Origin: Candidatus Nitrosopumilus sp.
GTDB lineage: Archaea; Thermoproteota; Nitrososphaeria; Nitrososphaerales; Nitrosopumilaceae
Reading direction: 5' to 3'
Assembly: GCA_007571135.1 (NCBI GenBank)
Contig: RKRY01000168.1
Location: 1 to 34,135, forward strand
DNA length: 34,135 nucleotides
Positions 1-7,806 of this stretch are shown one piece after another. Numbering within the stretch: the stretch's first letter is position 1; every line of letters begins with the position of its first letter. The notes beneath the pieces were generated by a model that was not told the origin of the DNA, did no database searches, and saw only the letters and a list, made by a program, of their open reading frames with translations. Position numbers and translations under genes: made by a program.

Positions 1-409
1 CTTGGTTTTTCACGGCATATCGGGAGGTGCCGTGGTCATGCCTTTCGATCAGTCTTTGTCGGCACAATGATAAGTGATTGTTAATCATAAACACTACGTG
101 GCCGGCCTTCAGGCGCGGTACAGCGACCGGCAGTGGAGCTAAAAGAGCACATATGGACCCAAGACAGGTGGCTGGTTGACCGTCCGATGTTGTTTTGAGT
201 AATTCCAAGTATTCAAACCATGCCGCCTAACTCCCCCTCGTTTCTGGAGTGCAGAAACCGGCAGATCTCAGGGTGCTAAAAAAGCTGTACGTATCACGTG
301 CCGGGTTCTGGCAGGCGTGATTTTCAAACTGCACGTGAGTTTGACAGTGCAGGTGGTTCCAGCCCATCCCATACCGACAAGGCAGGTTATCTGCCGTATG
401 AAGGAAAAA

Positions 410-540
410 TGATTTATCAGTTTGAACATAATTATCAAGAACCCAGATATTTTGCAAGTGGGCAGCAAGGAATAGACGCATTGATCAAAAAAGAGTTGAA
501 ACGGATAAAAAAATTAACAAAAAATCTGAGTCAAGAATAG
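410..540 (+). CDS. Possible small hypothetical protein or gene remnant (43 aa)
   Basis: A short reading frame starts with ATG at 410 and ends with TAG at 538-540. Its product is lysine-rich at the C-terminus and its codon use resembles the genuine genes of the window more than the surrounding debris does. The frame stays open upstream to about 298, but that part does not look like protein. I recognise no family. There is no clear TATA box or ribosome binding site. It lies in a gene-poor region with decayed transposase sequence, so it may be the 3' end of a broken gene. Low confidence that it is expressed. Confidence 0.2.
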
Positions 541-800
541 ATTGTGATAATACAGGCTATCTTGGCGCGATGTAACAACGCTACAGATAAGCGTATCCCG
601 GTATCCACTATTCTGCCAAATAATGTTTTTTTGGTAATGCTTTGTCATGTGAAATCCAAATTATTTGAAGGAGAAAAATATTGAGAGTATATGTCTATCC
701 ATGAAATGGTTTTCTTGGGTGGTGTGTTGAATTCCTTTGTAACTGACTTTGTTTTACGTCATAAAGTAATCCATATGTCAGCATCCTTTTGATCAACGAA
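541..800. other. Intergenic stretch with no recognisable gene
   Basis: No convincing reading frame, RNA gene or repeat was seen here. The minus strand near 740-830 may contain the very degraded 3' end of the transposase remnant that lies to the right, but I could not align it with confidence. Confidence 0.3.
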
Positions 801-993
801 TTACTGGTTCCAAGGTTTGACAAATCTAGCAAGTTACACAACAAGCCCCGTAAGATCTTGGTCTGAAACCGGACAACAGGACCAATGGCAATACTCCCAA
901 TGCAAACATGCCTACAGGCGGCGTTCTTGCAGACGAGTCTCGGCTTATTCTACGTACCGAAAATTACTGCAATCTGATTCTGTGAACTGTCGT

Positions 994-1040
994 CTTTTGT
1001 TTTTGTTTTTGTTTTTGTTTTTGTTTTTGTTTTTGTTTCT
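994..1040. repeat. GTTTTT hexanucleotide microsatellite
   Basis: About seven consecutive copies of the six-base unit GTTTTT run through this stretch, with the last unit interrupted (GTTTCT). On the minus strand it encodes a Thr-Lys repeat within the dead transposase frame. It probably arose by replication slippage in sequence no longer under selection. Confidence 0.85.
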
Positions 1041-1465
1041 GTCAGCAGATCTTCCACTGTGCCCAAAAGATCCCTTAGTATTAGAGAGTCACAGGTTCTG
1101 TCATCTGTAACTGTTACCTAGACTATTGCCTTTGTGTCCTTGTTTACAAGCAGGTGCAGCTTGACAAACCCGTGCCTTGTCTTCCATTTGTGTCGTATCC
1201 GTTTATTACGATAGCATTACTCAAGGCAGTAAAATCCGCAATCACTGTCATGTATTTGTTAGATCACTACCGGTCGCCACATGTTGCCGATGTCAATATC
1301 CAGCTTTTGAGCCCGCCTAAATGTGGGCATGGTCTGAAACGTCATGCCCTGCAACATTCCCTCAATAATTCCGGATAGTTGCATGTATGGAATCTAAAGT
1401 GTGGTTCTTATTGATGCAGACAGCATGATCATGGCATCTGTATATCAAAACGATGCACCTTCTGA

Positions 1466-1497
1466 AGCGGTTAATCTAACTGTGATCGTCTTTTCAT
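1466..1497 (+). repeat. 32-bp direct repeat, copy 1
   Basis: The sequence beginning AGCGGTTAATCTAACTGTGA is repeated at 1536-1567 with a single mismatch in 32 bases. The two copies are 70 bp apart, leaving 38 bp between them. The copies fall in the N-terminal part of the decayed transposase, which suggests a local duplication rather than a CRISPR array. Confidence 0.85.
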
Positions 1498-1535
1498 AGA
1501 GACAATTCCACTATTGTGTTTTATTGTATTGCTGG

Positions 1536-1567
1536 AGCGGTTAATCTAACTGTGATCGTCTTTCCAT
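1536..1567 (+). repeat. 32-bp direct repeat, copy 2
   Basis: This is the second copy of the repeat at 1466-1497, differing by one base near its end (TTTCCAT instead of TTTTCAT). The core GTTAATCTAAC has dyad symmetry (GTTA/TAAC), so an operator role is conceivable, but it lies about 170 bp upstream of the nearest gene. Confidence 0.85.
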
Positions 1568-1708
1568 GCTGGATCATACCTGATGACTAGCCCTTTCCCC
1601 GTTTTGCGTACTTGCGATTGTCAGTGTCTGCCACAGAATGTTTTGTCCCTGTTGAGAAATTTTGAACGGTCTTGGACGTGTTATGCAATAAACTACCATG
1701 TCCGCAAT

Positions 1709-1722
1709 CTTAAAATATATCG
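1709..1722 (+). promoter_or_regulatory. TATA box of the PadR gene
   Basis: The A/T-rich element CTTAAAATATAT lies about 25 bp before the ATG at 1740. This is the archaeal TATA-to-start distance expected of a leaderless transcript, and it supports the start at 1740 over the ATG at 1698, which lies upstream of the box. Confidence 0.55.
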
Positions 1723-1739
1723 CTAGTGATATTACTGTG

Positions 1740-2249
1740 ATGATTTCCGAATGGTTTCAAAGAGTAGGAAGCTCGGTTCCAAGAGGATTTTCAAGATACT
1801 TTATCTTAGAGTTGTTGAAGAAGAGATCTCATTCAGGAAAAGAGATCATCGATTATGCTGCAAAGCAGAGCAATGGAATTTGGAGACCGTCACCAGGACT
1901 GATCTATCCCCTGTTGGGCAGGTTACTTGATGAAGGATTGGTTGAGGAGGATGCAGGTGGAAAATATCGGCTAACCAAGAAAGGAAGAAAGACGGCAGAG
2001 GATGTTGACAGAGTAAGCGATATTGTAAGAAGACAGCTTGACGTCCTCTTTAGGCTGGGTAATGTGGGAAGATTTGTTGCAATGGATCTGATTGAAAGAA
2101 TCTCTTCTATGGGGGCAGTCCTAAGTTCAAACATTAGCAATATGACCGAAGGTGAGACAAAAAAATACAGGGATTTCCTTGAATCAGAATTAAAGAAGAT
2201 TCAGGAAAAAGGAGTAAAAACAAGGGGCAAGCAGATAAAGATCGACTAG
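1740..2249 (+). CDS. PadR family transcriptional regulator
   Basis: The 169-residue product is a winged-helix DNA-binding protein of the PadR type. Residues about 15-90 carry the family signature: GFSRYFILELL, then SGKEIIDY, PSPGLIYPLLGRLLDEGLVEE, and the wing GGKYRLTKKGRKTAED. The C-terminal half is helical and probably forms the dimer interface. An in-frame ATG at 1698 would add 14 residues, but the TATA box at 1709-1722 argues for ATG 1740 and a leaderless mRNA. PadR proteins usually repress their own promoter or a neighbouring gene in response to a small ligand; neither ligand nor target can be read here. The next gene has its own promoter, so the two are not clearly one operon. Confidence 0.88.
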   Translation: MISEWFQRVGSSVPRGFSRYFILELLKKRSHSGKEIIDYAAKQSNGIWRPSPGLIYPLLGRLLDEGLVEEDAGGKYRLTKKGRKTAEDVDRVSDIVRRQLDVLFRLGNVGRFVAMDLIERISSMGAVLSSNISNMTEGETKKYRDFLESELKKIQEKGVKTRGKQIKID

Positions 2250-2308
2250 GGCAATAGGAGATCCTCAGAGCCTCAAAATCATAAATAATTCAGTCAAGGA
2301 AAAGTACT

Positions 2309-3178
2309 ATGAAAAGTTTCAAAAAGATGTTAAAGGCAAAAAAACCTCTGGTCATACCAGGAGTTTATGACGCCTTGGGGGCAAAAATCGCTCAAAGGGT
2401 GGGATTTGAGGCAATGTTTCAGACAGGGTACGGAACTTCGGCTACATTGTTCGGAATGCCAGACTATGGGTTTATTGGAGCAACTGAAACCGTAGATAAT
2501 GCAAGGCGAATTTGTAAGGCAGTCACAGTTCCAGTAATTGTTGATTCAGATACCGGGTATGGAAACGCCCTTAGCGTTTGGAAATTAGTCAAAGAACTGG
2601 AGGCTGCAGGCGCATCTGGAATTTTCCTCGAGGATCAAAGGTGGCCAAAAAGATGCGGGCACATGCAAGGCAAGGAAGTAATCACACAAGAAGAGTATAC
2701 TGAGAAATTATCAGCTGCAATCGATGCCAAGGAAAACAAGGATTTCGCCATTGTTGCAAGAACGGATGCACGAGCTACTGAAGGATTAGACGCAGCCATT
2801 GAGAGAGGAAGACAAAACAGGAAAACGGGAGCAGATGCAGTTTTTGTTGAAGCACCCAGATCGATTGAGGAGATGAAAAGGATTGGGAGGGAGATCAATG
2901 CCCCGCTTGTTGCAAATATGATCGAGGGAGGAGCAACCCCATTAAGTTCTGCAGAAACCTTGAACAGGATGGGTTTTAAAATAATCCTATACCCATTGTC
3001 AGTACTATATGCAAATACGTTTGCAACAATGAGCATACTGACTGAGCTGAAGAAATCCGGCACAACATCAAAATTCAGACAAAAAGTTGTAAACTTTGAT
3101 CAGTTCAACGATCTTGTTGAGCTGTCAAAGTTCAGAAAAATGGAAAAAAGGTACGGCTTGCAAAAAAGGAATAAATAA
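2309..3178 (+). CDS. Isocitrate lyase/PEP mutase family protein
   Basis: The 289-residue TIM-barrel enzyme belongs to the isocitrate lyase/phosphoenolpyruvate mutase superfamily, which makes or breaks C-C or P-C bonds of 2-oxo acids with Mg2+. Visible signatures are PGVYDALGAKIA near residue 17, the metal-binding VDSDTGYG at 78-85, and EDQRWPKRCGH at 108-118 with the catalytic-loop Cys at 116. The length and KRCGH loop fit the methylisocitrate lyase/oxaloacetate decarboxylase-like branch rather than true isocitrate lyase. The actual substrate cannot be fixed from sequence. A TATA-like ATAAATAATT at about 2280-2289 precedes the ATG by about 25 bp, so the message is probably leaderless. Confidence 0.85.
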   Translation: MKSFKKMLKAKKPLVIPGVYDALGAKIAQRVGFEAMFQTGYGTSATLFGMPDYGFIGATETVDNARRICKAVTVPVIVDSDTGYGNALSVWKLVKELEAAGASGIFLEDQRWPKRCGHMQGKEVITQEEYTEKLSAAIDAKENKDFAIVARTDARATEGLDAAIERGRQNRKTGADAVFVEAPRSIEEMKRIGREINAPLVANMIEGGATPLSSAETLNRMGFKIILYPLSVLYANTFATMSILTELKKSGTTSKFRQKVVNFDQFNDLVELSKFRKMEKRYGLQKRNK

Positions 3179-3199
3179 AAAATTTCAAGTAAAGTGCAG

Positions 3200-3487
3200 C
3201 TATGCTGCGTTTCTCTTTACTTCAATTTCAATTGTTGAAACATTTCTGGTTCTACCGTCTTCTGACTCTAAAGATTCCGAGCCAATTCTGATATTTCCGA
3301 TAGAGTAACCGGCATTTTCTGTTTTGCGTGCAATGATTTGAGCTACGTCTACAGCACGTCCGATGCTGAGTCCTCTAGCTTTGATGTTGACTGCTGGTAA
3401 GTTTGCCAATTGAATTAGTGTTGATGTGACATATGCCATCAGTGGTTTCTTACCAATGAATACGGTGTCTCTTGCTTCGGTTGACAT
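3200..3487 (-). CDS. albA: DNA/RNA-binding chromatin protein Alba
   Basis: The 95-residue product matches Alba, a dimeric archaeal chromatin protein that coats DNA and RNA. It opens with the characteristic VFIGKKPLMAYVTSTLIQL, where the KKP lysines are the nucleic-acid-binding and acetylatable site in characterised Alba proteins. The GRAVDVAQIIA helix and the NIRIGSESL strand follow. It is transcribed alone, convergent with the PEP mutase-like gene. Its promoter contains CTTAGCTTTAAATTAT about 26 bp upstream of the ATG, almost the same box as in the two ferredoxin genes, which suggests strong expression. Confidence 0.93.
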   Translation of the reverse strand: MSTEARDTVFIGKKPLMAYVTSTLIQLANLPAVNIKARGLSIGRAVDVAQIIARKTENAGYSIGNIRIGSESLESEDGRTRNVSTIEIEVKRNAA

Positions 3488-3507
3488 GCAAAGTTTGGTA
3501 TTTAAGG

Positions 3508-3521
3508 ATAATTTAAAGCTA
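3508..3521 (-). promoter_or_regulatory. BRE/TATA promoter of albA
   Basis: On the minus strand this reads TAGCTTTAAATTAT, with the TATA part centred 26 bp before the albA start. The core TAGCTTTAAAT is shared with the two ferredoxin promoters at 17655-17673 and 18324-18342. Confidence 0.6.
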
Positions 3522-3598
3522 AGAGGATTTTTTCAAATCAATCAAAAAAATGGAAAATTTGAACTAATATTAACCAGAAAATATGATTTTATTTACAA

Positions 3599-4135
3599 TT
3601 GGAAGACATTGCCAAAGTTTTAGAAAATGGAAGTAATAAAGAAAAAATCCAGATTTTGGAAAGATTGGAATCGGCAAGCGAGCCGGAAATTTTAGATAAA
3701 ATTATCTCAAAATTAGACGATGATGACATCCAAGTTAGGGGAGAGGCGTTTAGTTCACTTGTGCTAAATAAAAACAAGATTTCAGACTCTTTGATAAGGA
3801 ATTTAAAATCCACAAGTAAAAACATCAGAGGTTTTTCGTTACTTGTCTTGGCAAACAGAAATGAGGTAGATGCAGTTCCAGAAATCATCAAACTAGTCGA
3901 AGATGAGCGTTCTATGGTACGAACATGCGCAATAGGAGCTCTGAATTTTCTTAAAGCCAAAGACGCAGAGGGGATTTTCTTGAAATCAATAAACGATAAA
4001 AATCTGGAAGTCAGAAGATGTGCAGTCAAAGCAATCATAGACCTCAAAATTCCAATAAAAGAAGATCAGATTAATGAAATTGTCACAGAAAGTGACAAAG
4101 AGATTGAGAAACTAATTTTGCAGTTAAAAGATTAG
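3599..4135 (+). CDS. HEAT-repeat protein
   Basis: The 178-residue product is made of about five helical pairs of the HEAT/PBS-lyase type. Examples are DIQVRGEAFSSLVL, KNIRGFSLLVLAN, RSMVRTCAIGALNFL and NLEVRRCAVKAIIDL, each with the buried Arg and small residues of these repeats. Such proteins are usually scaffolds for protein-protein contacts; no enzyme motif is present. The start is a TTG at 3599, preceded by an A/T-rich stretch (AAAATATGATTTTATTT); no ATG is available in frame near it. The stop TAG directly abuts the 3' end of tRNA-Ala on the opposite strand with no spacer. The partner and function are unknown. Confidence 0.75.
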   Translation: MEDIAKVLENGSNKEKIQILERLESASEPEILDKIISKLDDDDIQVRGEAFSSLVLNKNKISDSLIRNLKSTSKNIRGFSLLVLANRNEVDAVPEIIKLVEDERSMVRTCAIGALNFLKAKDAEGIFLKSINDKNLEVRRCAVKAIIDLKIPIKEDQINEIVTESDKEIEKLILQLKD

Positions 4136-4209
4136 TGGACCGGAAGGGATTTGAACCCTTGATCCGATGCATGCCATGCACCTATCCTACCAGGCTAGAC
4201 GACCGGCCC
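4136..4209 (-). tRNA. tRNA-Ala (anticodon GGC)
   Basis: The minus strand folds into a complete cloverleaf of 74 nt. The acceptor stem GGGCCGG/CCGGTCC contains the G3:U70 pair that identifies alanine tRNAs, and the discriminator base is A. The anticodon stem GGTGC/GCATC closes the loop ATGGCAT, giving anticodon GGC. The T arm contains GGTTCAAATCC. The 3' CCA is not encoded. No intron is visible. A TTTTAAGCC element on the minus strand at about 4233-4243 sits some 26 bp upstream and is the likely TATA box. Confidence 0.93.
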
Positions 4210-4328
4210 ATGATCAGAATGCTGATTGGTTAGGCTTAAAATTGGTTATTAACGTTTAGCGGTAACGCTGAAAATCCACTTTTAGATAACACAATATATT
4301 TAACCACCAGAATGGTTGTTGTGTCGTT

Positions 4329-5174
4329 ATGGTGGTAGACAACAAGGCAACTGTCACATATGTGCAATTGCTAAAAGAGGATCTTGTAATTATTAGACTG
4401 GTTCCAAAAGAAGGCGGAGTTCCGGAATACAAGGCCGGACAGTTTATCACGTTAGGACTGCCAAATCCAAACGAGGGAGGAAAAATTGTCAGAAGGGCAT
4501 ACTCGATTGCGTCACATCCTGAAAATAAGGACTATATTGAACTGGTTATACGGTGGGTTAGGAAACCCCTTCCAGGCAGGTTAACCACACAGTTATTCAA
4601 CACAAAGGAGGGTGATGAGATTCTATGGCTAAAGCCAGCAGGCAGGGCATTGCTGATTAACGATGAGTTGCCCAATGGCAAGAAGGACAATAGAAGGATT
4701 GTGTGTATCGGAGGCGGTACCGGTTTGGCCCCATTTGTCAGTTTTGCACAACATCTTCACGATATTGGGGATAAAAGAGAGATCATAGTATTGCACGGTG
4801 CAAGTTATGTCGATGAACTAAGTTACAAGGATCTCTTAACGAATCTAGAGAATGAAAGCATTGCCAGGGGTAGAGATATCTGGAATTTCAGATACAGAGC
4901 TACAATTAGCAGGCCCCAAGAATGGTTTAACAGGGCATGGGCAGGACAAGCAGGCAGAGTTGAAACGTTTCTCAGGCCAAGGGAGGGCGGGATGTCCCCA
5001 TTAGAAGAACTAGTGGGAGAAAAGATCACCAAGGAGAATACCATCTTCTATGTCTGTGGGTGGCAAGGAACCATTGACGGCGTGATGGACTTTTTAAAAC
5101 CAAGAGGATTCGTGACAGAACACGACAAACGTGAAGATGGAAGTTTTGAGATCAAATACGAGTCATACGGATAA
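4329..5174 (+). CDS. FAD-dependent ferredoxin/flavodoxin-NADP+ reductase family protein
   Basis: The 281-residue oxidoreductase has the two-domain ferredoxin-NADP+ reductase fold. The FAD domain is marked by RRAYSIAS at residues 55-62 (the RxYS flavin motif), the nicotinamide domain by GGGTGLAPF at 128-136, and the end by YVCGWQGTIDGVM around residue 241. It probably moves electrons between NADPH and a ferredoxin in the cytoplasm; the two zinc-type ferredoxins in this window are possible partners, though they are not adjacent. Only electron-transfer cofactor motifs are seen, with no iron-sulfur cysteines. A strong TATA box (ATATATTTAA at 4294-4303) stands shortly upstream of the ATG, so this is a short-leader or leaderless single gene. 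Confidence 0.87.
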   Translation: MVVDNKATVTYVQLLKEDLVIIRLVPKEGGVPEYKAGQFITLGLPNPNEGGKIVRRAYSIASHPENKDYIELVIRWVRKPLPGRLTTQLFNTKEGDEILWLKPAGRALLINDELPNGKKDNRRIVCIGGGTGLAPFVSFAQHLHDIGDKREIIVLHGASYVDELSYKDLLTNLENESIARGRDIWNFRYRATISRPQEWFNRAWAGQAGRVETFLRPREGGMSPLEELVGEKITKENTIFYVCGWQGTIDGVMDFLKPRGFVTEHDKREDGSFEIKYESYG

Positions 5175-5222
5175 AAGTCAGAAATCAACCATTGAAATAT
5201 GAGGTTTTGTTAGCAATGGCAG

Positions 5223-5831
5223 TTGATCACGGCACTGTACCTTGCACATCTAAATCCCGTAACTAATGCGCATGTAGAAATTATTTCAGATTTGGTCAAA
5301 GATGCAGACATTGTAAAAGTAATGCCCGTAGTCTTCAGAGACGGAAAAGATGAAATTAACAGTAAAAGTTTTCCATTTAATTTTGCCGCAAGGAAGAAAA
5401 TGTTGGAATCGGTATTTGGAGATTCAATTAGGATCACGGACGATTATGCGTTCTTTTCTCCTTTCAAAAGATACATTCCCCCATTGCTGACTCCCAGATC
5501 ATGGGAATTAAGAAAGCGGATTTTACGAGGAGTGGAAGGGGATTTTTTCTCATACACGGGAGACAGGGCCGAAGGAGCGATGCTGAAGATCTACAGGTTA
5601 AAACCCAGGGTGGGAGAGAGAAGGGCGCTATCTGCCGCATCAGTAAAGGAAAAGATCTACAGCGCTGTACGGGGCAACGATTCCCCATGGAAAGACGATG
5701 TCCCGGAAAGTATTGCAAAAGTCATTGAAGAAGAATGGGATACGGTAAAGAGGTTTGCCAATGCAGAGGACCTTACAGCTAGAGTGGCGGGAATGAAATT
5801 CCCCAAAGAGGGGTGGTCAAGAAAATCGTAG
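5223..5831 (+). CDS. Nucleotidyltransferase-fold (cytidylyl/adenylyltransferase-like) protein
   Basis: The 202-residue product begins with ITALYLAHLNPVTNAHVEII, which matches the first strand and helix of the HxGH nucleotidyltransferase superfamily (NMN adenylyltransferase, cytidylyltransferases). Here the usual G-H is A-H (His17), and the usual C-terminal ISSTxxR motif is replaced by LSAASVKEKIY, so the substrate is uncertain. The start is a TTG at 5223; an in-frame stop at 5211 excludes any longer form, and the ATG at 5216 is in another frame. The TAG stop at 5829-5831 coincides with the TA at the left edge of a family B miniature element. Weak promoter evidence; it may be read through from the reductase gene 48 bp upstream. 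Confidence 0.65.
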   Translation: MITALYLAHLNPVTNAHVEIISDLVKDADIVKVMPVVFRDGKDEINSKSFPFNFAARKKMLESVFGDSIRITDDYAFFSPFKRYIPPLLTPRSWELRKRILRGVEGDFFSYTGDRAEGAMLKIYRLKPRVGERRALSAASVKEKIYSAVRGNDSPWKDDVPESIAKVIEEEWDTVKRFANAEDLTARVAGMKFPKEGWSRKS

Positions 5832-5908
5832 TCTGTTATACAACCCTGCTCAGATTTGGATAATCCTGACCAAAAATGGCTTTGAGAAACATGGTGTGGA
5901 ACAGACTA
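5829..5908. mobile_element. Family B miniature inverted-repeat element, copy 1
   Basis: This 80-bp element starts TAGTCTGTT and ends AACAGACTA, so it has GTCTGTT inverted ends each flanked by TA. Its length and interior match the element at 25636-25713 in reverse orientation. The TA on each side suggests a TA target duplication of the Tc1/mariner-IS630 kind. It is inserted in the TAG stop of the upstream gene. Removing the element and one TA regenerates TAG, so the insertion did not change the protein. It separates that gene from the promoter of the aminotransferase operon. Confidence 0.7.
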
Positions 5909-5934
5909 GAATTGAAAATAGATTAATACGCACG

Positions 5935-5942
5935 TTATAAAA
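5935..5942 (+). promoter_or_regulatory. TATA-like element before the aminotransferase operon
   Basis: TTATAAAA lies 8 bp before the ATG at 5950 and about 24 bp before an in-frame TTG at 5962. If this is the TATA box, translation may start at 5962, four codons later than the ATG. Confidence 0.35.
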
Positions 5943-5949
5943 TGCATCT

Positions 5950-6870
5950 ATGAAACTTTTATTGTCAAAATACGTCTGGTTTGACGGAAGATACGCTTTA
6001 GCAGAAAAAGCAAACGTTCCAATAACGACACACGCCATCCATTACGGAACGTCAGTTTTTGAAGGCATTCGGGCATACTGGAATGGAGAGAATCTTCATG
6101 TATTCAGGCTAGACGAGCACGTAAAAAGATTCAGAAGATCAGGTCAATTCTATAATATTTCATTAAATTTTTCAGATGAGGAGATTTCAGGTGCCATCAC
6201 AGGCATTTGTAAAAAAAATAAATTAAAAAGATCATGTTATATCAGGCCATTTTATTTTGTTGGAGAGTACGGAATTGACCTACACGTAACTGAAAAGGCC
6301 CCTACAAATGTTGCTATTATCACATTTCCTTTCGGAGATCTATTTAGCAAAAATGGAATTACGGCTGGGGTGGTTTCCTGGAGAAAATTTTCAGACAGAT
6401 CCACGCCGCCCCAGGCAAAGATGGGCGGAAACTATCTTAACTCCATTATTGCCACACAGGAGGCAAAGCGGAACGGGGTTGATGAGGCAGTTTTGCTCGA
6501 TCATAATGGAAATGTAAGTGAAGCCTCAGGAGAGAACATATTCATAGTCAGGGGCGGTCAGTTGATAACGCCCACCTTAGCTTCATCGGCATTGAATGGA
6601 ATTACAAGGGACACAGTAATAAAAATCGCAGATAATTTAGGAATCAAAGTCGTTGAAAGGGACATTGCAAGAAGCGAGCTGGTCATCGCTAATGAAATAT
6701 TTCTGACAGGAACAGCGGCTGAGATCACGCCGATAATTTCAATGGACTCAAAAAAAATCGGGGACGGAAATCCCGGGGAGATCACAAAGAAGATGATGGA
6801 CAAGTATGCAAACATAGTAATGAACAGAGATGATGGCCGTTATTCCCATTGGCTAACGGCGGTGTACTAG
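5950..6870 (+). CDS. ilvE: Branched-chain amino acid aminotransferase family (class IV, IlvE-like)
   Basis: The 306-residue PLP enzyme is a fold-type IV aminotransferase. It should interconvert branched-chain 2-oxo acids and Leu, Ile and Val with glutamate as amino donor. Signatures include THAIHYGTSVFEGIRAY near residue 27, the PLP-binding Lys157 in PQAKMGGNYLNS, EASGENIF at 191-198 and FLTGTAAEITPI near the C-terminus. The full family length is present. It is the first gene of a tight operon: the next gene starts at the base after its stop. The nearby TATA-like box leaves open whether ATG 5950 or TTG 5962 is used. D-amino-acid or aminodeoxychorismate activity is a less likely alternative. 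Confidence 0.9.
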   Translation: MKLLLSKYVWFDGRYALAEKANVPITTHAIHYGTSVFEGIRAYWNGENLHVFRLDEHVKRFRRSGQFYNISLNFSDEEISGAITGICKKNKLKRSCYIRPFYFVGEYGIDLHVTEKAPTNVAIITFPFGDLFSKNGITAGVVSWRKFSDRSTPPQAKMGGNYLNSIIATQEAKRNGVDEAVLLDHNGNVSEASGENIFIVRGGQLITPTLASSALNGITRDTVIKIADNLGIKVVERDIARSELVIANEIFLTGTAAEITPIISMDSKKIGDGNPGEITKKMMDKYANIVMNRDDGRYSHWLTAVY

Positions 6871-7806
6871 ATGAAAATCATTCAGATTGGAACGGGGGGA
6901 TGGGGCAAGAACCATGTGCGAATCCTATCAAAATTAGGCGTACTTTCAGCAATTTGTGACATAGATGAAGAAAGAGGCAGAAGATACGGAAGGGAATATT
7001 CTGTAAATTATTATTCATCACTGGACAGCTTGTTGGGATCAGAGGAATTTGATGCGGCATTTGTTGTAACGCCGACATCCACACATTTACAAATTACAAA
7101 AATTCTACTGGATGCAAAAAAACACGTTTTTGTTGAAAAGCCGCTGACATACAAATCCCAAGATGGAGAAGAATTAGTCAGGCTTGCAGAAAAAAACAAA
7201 GTAATTCTGACATGTGGGTATATTGAAAGATTCAATCCCGCGGTAAAAATTGTAAAAAGGATGGTCAAAGAAAGGAGGCATGGCGATCTGATATTGTTAG
7301 AGTTTCACAGGGAAAACAGGATGCCATTGCACATCAAAGATGTTGGAATTATTAATGATACGTCCGTACATGACATTGATACTGCAAATTGGCTGTTTGA
7401 TGAGACGCCAAGTGTCGTTTTTGCCAAAGCGGGGAGGATAAAGCACGAACATGAAGATTTTGCCAGCATTATGCTAGGATATAAGAATGACAAGGTTGCA
7501 ATAATTACGTCTAATTGGATTGCTCCAAAAAAAGTAAGAAGGTTCAGCGCGGTTTGCACAGAGGCAATCATCTCTTCGGATTTCATAACACAGGAAATCA
7601 CCATCGAGAATAGCGACAAGTCAGAGTCACTTGAAAATGAGAAACAAGAGCCGCTACAATTAGAGATCAAAAGTTTTTTGAATGCAATTGAAGGAAAGGG
7701 CACACATATCGTAACTGCCAAGCAGGCAGTCAATGTAACAGAGATTGCCGAAGCGGCACTTTTATCTAGTCAAAAAGGAGTACCGATTTATCTGGAATTA
7801 AAATGA
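6871..7806 (+). CDS. Gfo/Idh/MocA family oxidoreductase
   Basis: The 311-residue product has an N-terminal Rossmann domain with GTGGWGKNH at residues 7-15, a TPTSTHLQI strand end near 68, and the hallmark FVEKPLTY with EKP at 89-91. It then has CGYIERFNPA near 115-124 and the DTSVHDID active-site region. These NAD(P)-dependent enzymes oxidise or reduce sugars and sugar nucleotides. Sequence alone does not fix the substrate. It directly follows the aminotransferase gene with no gap and overlaps the next by ATGA, so co-translation is likely. The hexapeptide acyltransferase two genes downstream suggests a nucleotide-sugar modification route for surface glycans. Confidence 0.88.
   Translation: MKIIQIGTGGWGKNHVRILSKLGVLSAICDIDEERGRRYGREYSVNYYSSLDSLLGSEEFDAAFVVTPTSTHLQITKILLDAKKHVFVEKPLTYKSQDGEELVRLAEKNKVILTCGYIERFNPAVKIVKRMVKERRHGDLILLEFHRENRMPLHIKDVGIINDTSVHDIDTANWLFDETPSVVFAKAGRIKHEHEDFASIMLGYKNDKVAIITSNWIAPKKVRRFSAVCTEAIISSDFITQEITIENSDKSESLENEKQEPLQLEIKSFLNAIEGKGTHIVTAKQAVNVTEIAEAALLSSQKGVPIYLELK

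Larger units (their letters stand above)
810..1650 (-). pseudogene. Decayed IS5-group DDE transposase (remnant 1)
   Basis: Reading the minus strand and allowing frameshifts and stops gives a recognisable IS5-type transposase order. KYAKRGKG lies near 1630. YTDAMIMLSASIRTTL, a stop, then IPYMQLSGIIEGML lie near 1440-1350. IADFTAL, the first catalytic Asp region, lies near 1225. RIRHKWKTRHGFVKLHLLV lies near 1200-1145, followed by VTVTDDRTCDS near 1120. Each block matches the usual family pattern (RYPDSLI..., PYRQLEG..., DSTG, W..R.GF.K.H...D, VTD..T.D). At least three in-frame stops and several frame changes show it is dead. A GTTTTT microsatellite and a 32-bp internal duplication have expanded within it. 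The terminal repeats of the original insertion sequence were not found. Confidence 0.65.

Noticed and set aside
12-36. Stem-loop with CACGGCA/TGCCGTG arms at the left edge
   Set aside because: A single 7-bp hairpin with no neighbouring gene in the window; too little to call a terminator or regulatory RNA.
817-1110. Plus-strand reading frame of 97 codons with a Phe-Leu run
   Set aside because: The Phe-Leu run is the translation of the GTTTTT microsatellite, and the minus strand carries recognisable transposase blocks.
1466-1567. Two 32-bp direct repeats separated by 38 bp, resembling a minimal CRISPR array
   Set aside because: Only two copies, no cas genes or leader, and both copies lie within the reading frame remnants of a dead transposase, so a local duplication is the simpler explanation. 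A weak third match near 1391 is too degraded and at the wrong spacing.
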